64,000 nucleotides of DNA from positions 17,843 through 81,842 of the forward strand of contig NZ_JALHRX010000022.1 in the NCBI RefSeq assembly GCF_023952475.1, in the 5' to 3' direction. Numbering within the stretch: the first letter of the stretch is position 1; each line of letters opens with the position of its first letter. Positions 33,095 to 42,072 of the stretch are shown here, piece by piece. The notes beneath the pieces were generated by a model. That model saw only the letters and a program-made list of their open reading frames with translations. It was not told the origin of the DNA and ran no database searches. This DNA is from Cupriavidus sp. WGlv3 (GTDB taxonomy: Bacteria; Pseudomonadota; Gammaproteobacteria; Burkholderiales; Burkholderiaceae). The translations under genes and the position numbers were made by a program.

Positions 33095-34183
33095 ATGACC
33101 GCCCAATCGCCCGACATCGCGCTCGCAGCTGCCCCCATCTCCATCGAAAAGCCCGTACTCAACTACCCCTGCGGCGACGCCCCCGAACCCGGCCGCGCAC
33201 GCGAAGTCGCGCCCGGGGTGCTGTGGCTGCGCATGCCGATGCCGCTCGGCCTGAACCATATCAACCTGTGGGCGGTCCGCGACGGCAGCGGCTGGGCCGC
33301 CGTCGATGCCGGCCTGCAGACCCCGGAAACCGCACAGGCATGGCGCGCGCTGTTCGCCGACGGCGGCGCGCTGGACGGCGGGCTGACCCGCCTGTTCGTG
33401 ACCCATATGCATCCCGATCATATCGGCATGGCGGGCTGGCTCACCGGCAAGTTCGACTGCCAGCTATGGATGACGCGGCTTGAATACCTGATGTGCCGCG
33501 TGCTCGCCGCCGACACCGGCCGCGCCGCGCCTGACGATGCCATCGCGTTCTATCGCAAGGCCGGCTGGGATGACGAGGCGATCGAGGTGTACCGCACCCG
33601 CTTCGGCGGCTTCGGCAAATACGTGCATGCCTTGCCCGAAAGCTTCCGCCGGCTGTCCGACGGCGATACCGTCCGCATCGGCGCGCACGACTGGCAGGTC
33701 ATCGTCGGCACCGGCCATTCCCCCGAACACGCCTGCCTGTACTGTCCCGAATTGAAGCTGCTGGTATCGGGCGACCAAGTACTGCCCCGCATCTCCTCTA
33801 ACGTATCCGTGTTCCCGACCGAGCCCGACGCCGACCCGATGGCCGACTGGCTGGCCTCGCTCGACAAGGTCCGCGCCGCCGTGCCGGACGACGTGCTGGT
33901 GCTGCCGGCGCATAACGAACCGTTCCGCGGGCTGCACGCACGGATCGACTATCTGCGGGCCAGCCAGATGCAGGCTCTGGACCGCCTGCGCGGCGCGCTG
34001 GCTGAACCCCGGCGGGCGGTGGATGTGTTTGGGGAATTGTTCTCGCGGCCGATTACGGGGAGTGGCGGGCTGCTGGGGATGGCGACGGGGGAGAGTGTTG
34101 CGCATTTGAACTACTTGCTGGCGCGGGGGGAGGTGGTGCGGGAGGTTGGCGAGGGAAGCTGCTACTGGTATCGGATGGCCTGA
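33095..34183 (+). CDS. MBL-fold metallo-hydrolase
   Basis: A 362-residue metallo-beta-lactamase-fold protein with the metal-binding motif THMHPDHIGMAG (about residues 104-115), a downstream HSPEHACLY histidine and the SGDQVLPRIS aspartate. The C-terminal region (about 270-362) is the extra domain typical of the larger MBL hydrolases of the Hydroxyacylglutathione hydrolase-like group. An in-frame GTG at 33005 would add 30 Ala/Pro/Thr-rich residues, and I cannot exclude it. The substrate is unknown. The last 60 codons are unusually rich in GGG and GG-ending codons compared with the rest. It follows the FAD-linked oxidase gene after about 165 bp. Confidence 0.8.
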   Translation: MTAQSPDIALAAAPISIEKPVLNYPCGDAPEPGRAREVAPGVLWLRMPMPLGLNHINLWAVRDGSGWAAVDAGLQTPETAQAWRALFADGGALDGGLTRLFVTHMHPDHIGMAGWLTGKFDCQLWMTRLEYLMCRVLAADTGRAAPDDAIAFYRKAGWDDEAIEVYRTRFGGFGKYVHALPESFRRLSDGDTVRIGAHDWQVIVGTGHSPEHACLYCPELKLLVSGDQVLPRISSNVSVFPTEPDADPMADWLASLDKVRAAVPDDVLVLPAHNEPFRGLHARIDYLRASQMQALDRLRGALAEPRRAVDVFGELFSRPITGSGGLLGMATGESVAHLNYLLARGEVVREVGEGSCYWYRMA

Positions 34184-35198
34184 TCAACTCTGGCGTCCCG
34201 ATCCTGTACGTTTCATACACGTACTTTCGTTGCCGCACTGTTGGCAGCCTGCAACGGGCTGCCGTCTCGCCAAGGCAGGCAACAAGCCCATTGACGCGGC
34301 CGCAGCCTGCTCCGGCGTGGCCCCAGGCCGCGGTGTGCGTCGGATTCCAATACGTACGAAGTTTCCAGCCGCCAACATAAGCGTCCGTCCGGCAAAGTGC
34401 CGGAGTCGGACTCAGTGTAAATGCTGCGTCTGCACATCGGCGTCACGCTCACTGCTTCTTTTCAGCGCTCCTGTCTGGTCTGCACAAAACTTTTAACTCG
34501 TTCACTCCTTCGTTCTATAGAAATAGTACGGTGACAATATTGCTTCAGAAACGAGCGCGTTCTTTGGGCCATAATTATTTGTCGAGGATTTTTTACGTGA
34601 ATAAGTATTTCGCTTTTATTGATTATCTTTACTTGAATAAATGTATTTTATAAATGACATTTTATGAGTTACCTTTGTCCAAATTGATCTGACGCAAAGT
34701 TACTGCTCTTCGTGTAAAACGACCATTTACCTACTTTTTGTTACATTGTTTTCGGAACCCTTCTCCCGCGTGGGTTTCCAGGTGGACAGTACGCCCCACA
34801 TTAGCTCCTGCCAGGTCGACTAAGGGCCACAAAATCCGTTTGCAAGTGTCGTCATCCCCCTTGTGGGGGTGAAGTTGTATTTTGTTACCAGATGTTGCGT
34901 GACGCGCCCCGGCCGCTTATTATTGCGCCCTGCAAAAAGTAAGTGGCCGCAGAAAAGTGGTCAGGGTCAGCAAAAAACAGAAGCGGATAATGAGCGCAGC
35001 GGTTCGGGAAAGCGTTGAGCGCGCGGCGGCGGGAGGCTTGGTGGAGGGCATTTGCCAACACCAGGGCGGCGCCAGGGCGGCAGTTCTTCGTCAGGTCATG
35101 CCGGGGTCGGTCCAGTGCGGCGTCCGGCACCAATTGGTTGCCGTGGGCAGCCTTGCCCACATTTGCGTCGACATCGCAGATACTCACCAACGCCTGCA
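34184..35198. other. 1-kb intergenic region upstream of the capsule operon, with AT-rich core
   Basis: No supported gene. Positions about 34490-34760 are strikingly AT-rich for this genome, with runs such as TTTTATTGATTATC. The part from about 34900 to 35198 is GC-rich again and leads into kpsM without a clear promoter. An AT-rich block ahead of a capsule operon is typical of sites bound by nucleoid silencers (H-NS/MvaT-like) and would be a natural place for the capsule promoter. Open frames at 34885-35211 (minus) and 34957-35202 (plus) have no recognisable product. Confidence 0.5.
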
Positions 35199-35990
35199 AT
35201 GAGCCGGACATCAGTCCGGTCGGACGTTTCCATCGCAGTTTCCGTATGGCAAGCGCTGTTCCTGCGCGAGGCCAGCGCTCGCCTGGCCGGCGCGCGCGCG
35301 GCCTGGATCTGGATCCTGCTCGAGCCGGCGGCGCACATCATCTTCCTGATGGTGGTGTTTGGCGTGATCAGGCATCAGGTCAGGCAGGACGCCAACATCG
35401 AAGTGTTCATCCTCGTCGGGGTGTGGGGATTCTTCCTCGTGCGCAATATCGCGCAACGGGGCATGGAAGCCATCAATGCCAACCAGGCCTTGTTCTCGTA
35501 CCGCCAGGTACAGCCGGTCGACACGGTACTGGTACGCGCCACGGTAGAGGCCTTCCTGTATGTCATCGTCGGCGCCGTGCTGCTAGCCGCGCTGGCGCTG
35601 CTCGACATCGATGTGCGGCCGGCCGACCCGCTGCTCGTGATGTGGTCGGCGTTCCTGCTATGGGCGTTCGGGCTGGGCCTGGGCCTGATGTTCTCAGTCA
35701 TCGGCACGCTGCTGCCGGGCCTGGGCAAGCTCATTCGCATCGTCTTCACGCCGCTCTACTTTCTTTCCGCGGTCATGTATTCGGTCGCGAGCATGCCGCG
35801 GGCCATGCGCGAGGTGGTGCTGGTCAACCCGATCACGCACGGCCTGGAAGCGATGCGCAGCGGCTGGTTTGCCGCCTACCACGGCGAAGCGCATATCAGC
35901 CTGGGCTATCTGGCTTTCTGCGCGCTGGCCACGGTGTTCCTTGGCCTGGCCATGCACATGCGGTACGCAACCCGGCTGACCGCGCAATGA
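35199..35990 (+). CDS. kpsM: capsule polysaccharide export ABC transporter permease
   Basis: A 263-residue ABC-2-type permease of the KpsM/CtrC/BexB family with six predicted membrane segments. WQALFLREASARLAGARAAW at the N-terminus leads into the first helix, and a conserved PITHGLEAMRSGWF region (about 225-238) precedes the last. It forms the inner-membrane channel for group 2-like capsule export with KpsT. The start is ATG 35199; the frame extends upstream without a start of better quality. It overlaps kpsT (ATGA at 35987-35990), so the two are coupled. Confidence 0.93.
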   Translation: MSRTSVRSDVSIAVSVWQALFLREASARLAGARAAWIWILLEPAAHIIFLMVVFGVIRHQVRQDANIEVFILVGVWGFFLVRNIAQRGMEAINANQALFSYRQVQPVDTVLVRATVEAFLYVIVGAVLLAALALLDIDVRPADPLLVMWSAFLLWAFGLGLGLMFSVIGTLLPGLGKLIRIVFTPLYFLSAVMYSVASMPRAMREVVLVNPITHGLEAMRSGWFAAYHGEAHISLGYLAFCALATVFLGLAMHMRYATRLTAQ

Positions 35991-36649
35991 TCGAGATCAC
36001 CGACGTCCACAAGCGCTACCGCACCACCCATGGCTCGAAGTGGGTGCTGCAGGGCGTGACGCTCCGGATTCCGCAGAAGAGCCGCGTGGCACTGATCGGC
36101 GCGAACGGCGCAGGGAAGTCGACCCTGCTGCGGCTGGTAGGCGGCATCGACCAGCCCAACCGCGGCAGCATCGTCCGTAACTGCCGGGTGTCGTGGCCCC
36201 TGGGCCTGAGCGGCGGATTCCAGGGTTCGCTGAGCGGTCGCCAGAACACCAAGTTCGTCTGCCGCATCCACGGCATCCACGGCGCGCTGGCGGAGAAGCT
36301 CGAGTTTGTGCGCGAGTTCTCGGAACTGCACGACGCCTTCGAGGATCCGGTCAAGACCTATTCGTCGGGCATGCGCTCGCGGCTGGCGTTCGCCATGTCG
36401 CTTGCCTTCGATTTCGATACCTATCTTGTGGATGAGCTGACGGCCGTCGGCGACGCAGCGTTCAAGCGCAAGTCGCAGAAAGCCTTCGAAGACCTCGCCG
36501 GCCGTGCAGGCCTGGTGATGGTCTCGCACAGCGAATCCACCCTTAAAAATTTCTGCCAGTCGGCAGTTTGGCTGCATCAGGGCCAGGCGCACTGGTTCGA
36601 TTCCGTTGAAGAGGCCCTGCACGCGTACAGGGACAGCATTCCAGCATGA
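35987..36649 (+). CDS. kpsT: capsule polysaccharide export ABC transporter ATP-binding protein
   Basis: A 220-residue ATPase. Walker A is GANGAGKST at residues 38-46, the ABC signature is YSSGM at 125-129, Walker B ends in TYLVDE with the catalytic Glu150, and the switch His is His181 in MVSHSE. It powers export of the lipid-linked capsule polymer through KpsM. It overlaps kpsM at the 5' end and kpsE at the 3' end (ATGA, 36646-36649), giving a tightly coupled kpsMTE block. Confidence 0.95.
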   Translation: MIEITDVHKRYRTTHGSKWVLQGVTLRIPQKSRVALIGANGAGKSTLLRLVGGIDQPNRGSIVRNCRVSWPLGLSGGFQGSLSGRQNTKFVCRIHGIHGALAEKLEFVREFSELHDAFEDPVKTYSSGMRSRLAFAMSLAFDFDTYLVDELTAVGDAAFKRKSQKAFEDLAGRAGLVMVSHSESTLKNFCQSAVWLHQGQAHWFDSVEEALHAYRDSIPA

Positions 36650-37779
36650 TGAAGACCATTACGTCGGGCGCCGCGGGGCAGATCGGGCGCCTGACACGAG
36701 TGAACACCCTGAACCGGATCTGGCAAGTCGCCGTGGCCGCGTGCCTGCTTGCCGTGGTGTACTGGAGCGTGATTGCGTCTGACCTGTATGTGTCGGAAGC
36801 GCGCGTGGTAGTGGAGCGCAGCGATGGCGTGGGCGCCAGCGCCGCGGACTTCACCTCGTTGCTGGTCGGCAATACTGCCCCTCAGGACTTGCTGCTGCTG
36901 CGCGAGTACCTGCTGTCGGCCGACATGCTCAAGAAGCTCGACGCCAAGCTCGGGCTGCGCAAGCACTACGCCGACAGCGGCCGGGATCCGCTGTCGCGCT
37001 TGTGGTTCGAGGATGCTTCGCTCGAACGCTTCCATGATTACTACCTGAAACGCGTCAGCGTCGAATACGACGACTTTGCGCGCGTCCTCGTGATCCGGGT
37101 GCAGGGCTACACCTCGGAGATGGCGCATGCGATCGCGCAGGAGTTGGTCGCCGACGGCGAACGCTTCATGAACGAGATGACGCACCGCATCGCCAGCGAG
37201 CAGGTCGTCTATATCGAGAAACAGGTACACGACCAGGGCGAACGCCTGAAGGCAGCGCGCCAGGCGCTGGTGGCCTACCAGAACGCCAATGGCCTGGTGT
37301 CGCCGCGCGGCGAGGTGGAAAGCCTGTCCACCGTGGTCGCGAACGCCGAGGCCACCCTGGCCGAACTGCACGTCAAGCGCAACTCGCTCAAGGACGTTTT
37401 CACGCCGCAGTCGCCGGCGATCCAGCAGATCGACGCACAGATCGCCGCGGTCGAACGCCAGATGGCGGAGCAGCGCGGCCGCATGGTCTCGACCAAGGGC
37501 CGCGGCCTGAACCGCGTGGTGGAAGAACACGACCGCCTGCAGGCCGCCGCCGAATTTGCCTTCGACATCTACAAGACCGCGATCGGCGCACTGGAGAAGG
37601 CCCGCATCGAGGCCACGCGCAAGCTCAAGAACGTAGCGGTCGTGCAAAGCCCGACCCGGCCGGAGTATCCGCTCCAGCCCCGGCGAATCTACAACATCGT
37701 GGTGTTCGTCCTGATGACGCTGATGCTGGCAGGCGTCGTGCAACTGCTCAGCGCCATCATCCGCGACCACCGAGACTGA
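36646..37779 (+). CDS. kpsE: capsule export inner-membrane/periplasmic protein
   Basis: A 377-residue KpsE/CtrB/BexC protein (PCP-3 family). There are membrane segments at about residues 27-46 and 353-372, with a long periplasmic region between them that is rich in Glu/Arg/Gln and forms coiled coil (about 190-330). Family motifs DFTSLLVGN near the N-terminus and the late PTRPEYPLQPRRI before the second helix are present. It links the KpsMT transporter to the outer-membrane KpsD-type channel. It overlaps the kpsT stop codon and is followed three bases later by kpsD. Confidence 0.92.
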   Translation: MMKTITSGAAGQIGRLTRVNTLNRIWQVAVAACLLAVVYWSVIASDLYVSEARVVVERSDGVGASAADFTSLLVGNTAPQDLLLLREYLLSADMLKKLDAKLGLRKHYADSGRDPLSRLWFEDASLERFHDYYLKRVSVEYDDFARVLVIRVQGYTSEMAHAIAQELVADGERFMNEMTHRIASEQVVYIEKQVHDQGERLKAARQALVAYQNANGLVSPRGEVESLSTVVANAEATLAELHVKRNSLKDVFTPQSPAIQQIDAQIAAVERQMAEQRGRMVSTKGRGLNRVVEEHDRLQAAAEFAFDIYKTAIGALEKARIEATRKLKNVAVVQSPTRPEYPLQPRRIYNIVVFVLMTLMLAGVVQLLSAIIRDHRD

Positions 37780-37782
37780 TCC

Positions 37783-39537
37783 ATGCTTCGAAGAATCCTT
37801 GCTATCGCGGTCGCCGCGGCCAGCCTGGCCGGCGCCCACGGCGCGCATGCCCAGGGCGGCATGCGACTGCCGCAATCGTCGGCCGTCGGCCAGATGGAAT
37901 ACGCCGCGCTGGCTGCGCAAGGCGCTACCACCCCCAGTGGCGCAGTGGTCGCCAATCCCGGCGCGATCGGCGGCGTTGCCACCATCCCGGCACGTGCCGA
38001 CACGCCGCTGCCAGACAGCGCCCCGCAGAACAACGACTACACCGCCAACATGGCCAGCGACGCCTTTGGCGCGCAGCTGTTCACCGGCGCATTCAGCCGC
38101 GACAGTGCTTCCGTCTTCAATCCCAGCCATGTCATCTCCGTTGGTGACCGCATCCAGCTGCGCATCTGGAACGGATACAACGTCGACACCGTATTGACCG
38201 TTGACGCCGGCGGCAACATTGTTTTGCCGGAAATCGGGCCGTTCCGTGTGCAGGGCATCACCAACGGCAATCTGCAGACCGCCGTCGGCAATGCACTGCG
38301 GCGTGTCTTTGCCAGCAAGGTGTCGATCTACGCCAGCCTGCTGGCCGCGCAGCCGGTGCGCGTCTACGTTACCGGCGCGGTGCGCCGCCCCGGCATGTAC
38401 GACGGCACCTCCAGCGACAGCGTGTTGCGCTACCTCGACCAGGCCGGCGGCATCGACCCCGACCGCGGCTCCTTCCTGGACGTTGCGATCAAGCGCGGCA
38501 ATCAGACGCTGGAAGTCGTCAATCTCTATGACTTCCTGCTCAAGGGCGACCTGACCTCGCGGCAGCTGAACAACGGCGACGTCATCTTCGTCCAGTCGCG
38601 CAAGAAGACCGTCAAGGTCAGTGGCCTGGCCGAAAACGCCAAGCGCTTCGAATTCCTGGGCGAGCAGGCCCGGCTTGACCAGATCGTGCGGCTGGCCAAA
38701 CCGCTGCCCGAAGCCACCAACGTCCGTGTGGTGCGCAATACCGGCACGGTGCGCAATGTCGAGTACTTCCCGATCTCACAGGGCAACCAGATCGACCTGC
38801 GCAACGGCGACGAAATCGAATTCACCGCCGACAAGCGGCCCGGCACCATCACCGTCCGCGTTGAGGGCGAACACACCGGTCCCCAGGAATACGTGCTGCC
38901 GTATGGCAGCCGCATGGGTCAGTTGCTCAGCCAGGTGCATTTCACACAGGAGTCCGATAGCGAAAGCATCCAGCTCTTCCGCCAGAGCGTGAAGGCGCGC
39001 CAGAAGACGCTGCTGGGCACCACCCTCAAGAGCCTCGAATCGAGCGTGCTGACCGCACGTTCCGGTACGGCGGAAGAGGCCCAACTGCGGAAGGAAGAAG
39101 CGGCGCTGGTGCTGCAGTGGGTGGAACGCGCCAAGAAGATCGAGCCTTCAGGGCAGACGCTGATCGCGAAATCGACCACCCGCAATGATTTGCTGCTGGA
39201 AAACGGCGACATCCTCCGTGTGCCCGTCAAGGATGGGCTGGTGCTGGTCAGCGGGGAGGTGCTGTTCCCCAATGCCGTTGCCTATGACAAGAGTCTGGAC
39301 CTGGATGACTTTATCCAGCAGGCCGGCGGCTTTTCGCAGAACGCGGATACGTCGCGAATCATCATTGCGCATCGGGATGGGAGTTTCTCGGATGGCAAGA
39401 AGGATGATGCGGTGAAGGCGGGCGACGAGATTATGGTGTTGCCGAAGGTTGATTTCAAGACGCGGCAGTTTGCTAAGGATGTGTTTCAGATTCTTTATCA
39501 GATTGCGATTAGTGCGAAGGTTGTTTTGGGATTGTAA
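37783..39537 (+). CDS. kpsD: capsule export outer-membrane polysaccharide exporter
   Basis: A 584-residue OPX-family protein (KpsD/Wza-like). A Sec signal peptide ends at about residue 23 (AHGAHA|Q). The Poly_export domain is at about 113-205 (VISVGDRIQLRIWNGYN), followed by SLBB repeats including RVYVTGAVRRPGMYDG (about 188-203) and VLVSGEVLFPNAVAYD near 485-500. It forms the outer-membrane part of the capsule export path with KpsE. Codon use changes within the last about 80 codons (from about 39290) towards AT-ending codons, matching the adjacent AT-rich glycosyltransferase gene. Confidence 0.92.
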   Translation: MLRRILAIAVAAASLAGAHGAHAQGGMRLPQSSAVGQMEYAALAAQGATTPSGAVVANPGAIGGVATIPARADTPLPDSAPQNNDYTANMASDAFGAQLFTGAFSRDSASVFNPSHVISVGDRIQLRIWNGYNVDTVLTVDAGGNIVLPEIGPFRVQGITNGNLQTAVGNALRRVFASKVSIYASLLAAQPVRVYVTGAVRRPGMYDGTSSDSVLRYLDQAGGIDPDRGSFLDVAIKRGNQTLEVVNLYDFLLKGDLTSRQLNNGDVIFVQSRKKTVKVSGLAENAKRFEFLGEQARLDQIVRLAKPLPEATNVRVVRNTGTVRNVEYFPISQGNQIDLRNGDEIEFTADKRPGTITVRVEGEHTGPQEYVLPYGSRMGQLLSQVHFTQESDSESIQLFRQSVKARQKTLLGTTLKSLESSVLTARSGTAEEAQLRKEEAALVLQWVERAKKIEPSGQTLIAKSTTRNDLLLENGDILRVPVKDGLVLVSGEVLFPNAVAYDKSLDLDDFIQQAGGFSQNADTSRIIIAHRDGSFSDGKKDDAVKAGDEIMVLPKVDFKTRQFAKDVFQILYQIAISAKVVLGL

Positions 39538-39595
39538 AACATCAAGATTTGCAGTGACAAAAAATTGATTGATAGTTTTTAAGTAAATTTCGAAT

Positions 39596-41950
39596 ATGAA
39601 AAATAAAATGATGCGTGTTCGGGAAGCGAGGCCTTTACTTACTGTAATTATTCCATTTCGCGCTGATCCAAAGTTGCCATATCTTATGGCAAGATTAGAA
39701 GATCAATGTTCGTCCTTCAAACGGCGTGATGATGTTGAGTTCATGGTCGTTGATTCGGGCTCCCCGATCGAGTATCGCGATCCGTGCCACATTATCTGCA
39801 AACGTCACGGAATCCGATATCTATATCACGATAGTGAGGGATCGGTCTTTTCCATTGGGGCGGCGCGAGATTATGGTGCATCTTTCGCGGAAGGAAGGGC
39901 AATAACTTTTTTGGACGTAGATCTTAGAGTTGCTGCTGATTTCTGGGATCGCCTGCTTATCCTAATGAAAAGTTATGGCATTTCAAAATATAAAAAAAGA
40001 TTTCTCGCGATCCCTTGCCTTTATCTCACTGCTGACGGTACGGAGGAATTTGAGGCATCTGACCCTAATGTTAGGGCACTAGATTTCTATCTGCGATGGA
40101 TGCATGGTGATTCTGGAGCAGTACAGAATCTAGCGCCATGTTCCTCGGTGATGATCGTCGACCGACTTCATTACCTGTCGGTTGGAGGCCATCGCCCAGA
40201 ATTTAGAGGCCATGGCTATGAAGACTTTGAGTTGTATCACCGGCTTAGTAGTGAGTTGGGTCAGATACCTCGACCGGATGATTATTATCATGATTCAAAA
40301 AGTTGGGATATCGCTACATATCGAGGATTTCGATCTCAATTTTCATTGTTTGGGCGCCCGGCGCTGCTCGCAAATCTCATGGTTTTTCATCTCTGGCATC
40401 CGCGACCGAAAAGCAGTTCATTTTACGGTAGGATGGCCGAAAATAGAGAGATCTGGTTAGACTTCTTTAAGGATTTTGATAAAACGAGATTTCACCCGGA
40501 GCCGATAATTGATTCATCCGCGCTGTCCAAAAAAGTGCTTTTCTTTGGCAAGCAGAATACTAATGCGGCTAGAGTATTAAAGGATATAATTCCGCTTCTG
40601 GGTCAGTTGATGTATATGAGCGAATACGACCTTATCGATCAAGATGGGTTGGTCGATGAAGTCGCTTTTAAGAAGTTAATTGAGGGTCACGGAATCGGCT
40701 CAGTATTGTTTGCCAACCCGTACGGGAACCCAGCGCGACTACAAGCCTATGAGTGGTGCCGTCGCAACGACTTCCCATACCTTGTGTTTGAGCGCGGTGC
40801 GTTTCCGGATAGCTGGTTTCTTGATCCCCGTGGGTTCAATGCAGACTCCGAAAGTTATCGGCGGGAACTGTGGGACATGGCACTTACCGAGCATGAGTCT
40901 GAATCAATTAAGGCATATGTTGAGCGTCTCCTAACTGATGCGCCCGCACTTGAAAGTCAAGGCTCCCGACTTGGCGGGGAAGGGCTAGGCAGTCGTTTGG
41001 GTATTGGTGGCAAGAAGGTACTGTTCGTCCCCTTACAGCGACCCAGTGATACGGTGATTCAACACTTGAGGGGAAATTTGCCGTCATATGACGCATTTAT
41101 CGAGTTCATCGATGAAGCTGCGGGTCTGTTGAAACGCGCTGGATGGGTCGTTCTGTGTAAAAAGCACCCATTAGAGACGGAAGCGCCGGAGTTAAAGAAC
41201 GCATTATATGTGCCGAATGAAACTAACTTTTTGGATTTGCTAGAACTGTCGGATAGAGTTGCATTGATAAATTCCGGCGTTGGGCTCTATGCCATGGCTA
41301 TGGGCAAACCCTGCTACATCTTCGGAAAAGCCTTTTATTCTATTCCTGGTGTCAATAGAGAAATTGCGTCACTGGATGTTGACGGATTTTTCTCTGATGT
41401 CACACTAGAGTCTTCGGTGAATATGGAGTTGGCTTATAGATTTCTTTATTATTTGGTTTTTAAATTCTACTCATTTGGTGTTCCTCGAACGGCGTTGCGA
41501 AAAGAGCGAGACGGATCAATGAGAAATTTGACCGTGGCGCTGGATTTCTATAATTTGAGAGTGCCGGGGGTAAAGGAAATTTCCTATGACTGGGACCACT
41601 ATCCCATGATTTCAACGTCGGCGCCGATTTTCGAGCGGTATCAGCTATTCCTGCACGAAAAGAGACGGAAAATTTCGAAAGCGGCACCAGTTTCAATTGC
41701 TCATACTCCAGCCTCCAAGATTGCGCCCTCTGCTGTGTCTAAAATAGAAAATAAGGATAGAGCAATTGCTATATCAAAGGCTGTTATTGTTAATCGTAAA
41801 ACTAATTTGAGCGAAAGGGAAAGGCGTGCCGCAAAATTGGCAAAGCTGCGACGAGATCCACATGCGTTTTTTCGGGATTCACGAATCGCAGCGCTTAGGC
41901 CGTTGAAAATATTTTGGCGAAATAAACAAGCTGCTACGATTGTGAAGTAA
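39596..41950 (+). CDS. composite capsule glycosyltransferase: GT-A domain plus Kdo-transferase-like domain
   Basis: A 784-residue AT-rich gene. Residues about 14-270 form a GT2/GT-A glycosyltransferase (LLTVIIPFRADP, metal-binding DVD at 107-109, acceptor motif GHGYEDFEL at 205-213, HLWHPR at 265-270). Residues about 311-600 show four motifs shared with KpsC and KpsS of this locus: ERGAF...DPRGFN (399-414), VLFVPLQRP (475-483), CKKHPLE (521-527) and NSGVGLYAMAMGKPCYIFGKAFY (559-581). This is the pattern of retaining Kdo transferases. The tail (about 690-784) is Lys/Ala-rich. It is the only serotype-specific gene in the locus, so it probably polymerises the whole capsule repeat. Sugar identities are inferred. 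Confidence 0.8.
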   Translation: MKNKMMRVREARPLLTVIIPFRADPKLPYLMARLEDQCSSFKRRDDVEFMVVDSGSPIEYRDPCHIICKRHGIRYLYHDSEGSVFSIGAARDYGASFAEGRAITFLDVDLRVAADFWDRLLILMKSYGISKYKKRFLAIPCLYLTADGTEEFEASDPNVRALDFYLRWMHGDSGAVQNLAPCSSVMIVDRLHYLSVGGHRPEFRGHGYEDFELYHRLSSELGQIPRPDDYYHDSKSWDIATYRGFRSQFSLFGRPALLANLMVFHLWHPRPKSSSFYGRMAENREIWLDFFKDFDKTRFHPEPIIDSSALSKKVLFFGKQNTNAARVLKDIIPLLGQLMYMSEYDLIDQDGLVDEVAFKKLIEGHGIGSVLFANPYGNPARLQAYEWCRRNDFPYLVFERGAFPDSWFLDPRGFNADSESYRRELWDMALTEHESESIKAYVERLLTDAPALESQGSRLGGEGLGSRLGIGGKKVLFVPLQRPSDTVIQHLRGNLPSYDAFIEFIDEAAGLLKRAGWVVLCKKHPLETEAPELKNALYVPNETNFLDLLELSDRVALINSGVGLYAMAMGKPCYIFGKAFYSIPGVNREIASLDVDGFFSDVTLESSVNMELAYRFLYYLVFKFYSFGVPRTALRKERDGSMRNLTVALDFYNLRVPGVKEISYDWDHYPMISTSAPIFERYQLFLHEKRRKISKAAPVSIAHTPASKIAPSAVSKIENKDRAIAISKAVIVNRKTNLSERERRAAKLAKLRRDPHAFFRDSRIAALRPLKIFWRNKQAATIVK

Positions 41951-41984
41951 TGGGTTATGGTTGGTTTGTTAGAGTGGTTGTAAA

Positions 41985-41997
41985 GGGTGGGTGGGGG
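41985..41997 (+). repeat. G-rich tract in a G/T-rich linker
   Basis: GGGTGGGTGGGGG lies in a G/T-rich stretch (41951-42040) between the composite glycosyltransferase gene and kdsA. Three close G-runs are present; a fourth would need a long loop, so a stable quadruplex is uncertain. Confidence 0.35.
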
Positions 41998-42072
41998 TCT
42001 AGTTTTCGTGCTGTTGTTGCGGGTGGTTGGTGTAACCAGGTTATTTAAAATTAGTTATCGGGTGAATGTGGG

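Noticed and set aside
35061..35090. A GGCGG-type stretch ahead of kpsM resembling the ops/JUMPstart element of enterobacterial capsule operons
   Set aside because: The match to GGCGGTAG is imperfect (GGCGGCAG), and GGCGG occurs often by chance in this GC-rich DNA.
34885..35211. Open frames of 108 and 81 codons on opposite strands ahead of kpsM
   Set aside because: Neither has recognisable domains or a convincing ribosome binding site, and the plus-strand frame ends at the kpsM start.
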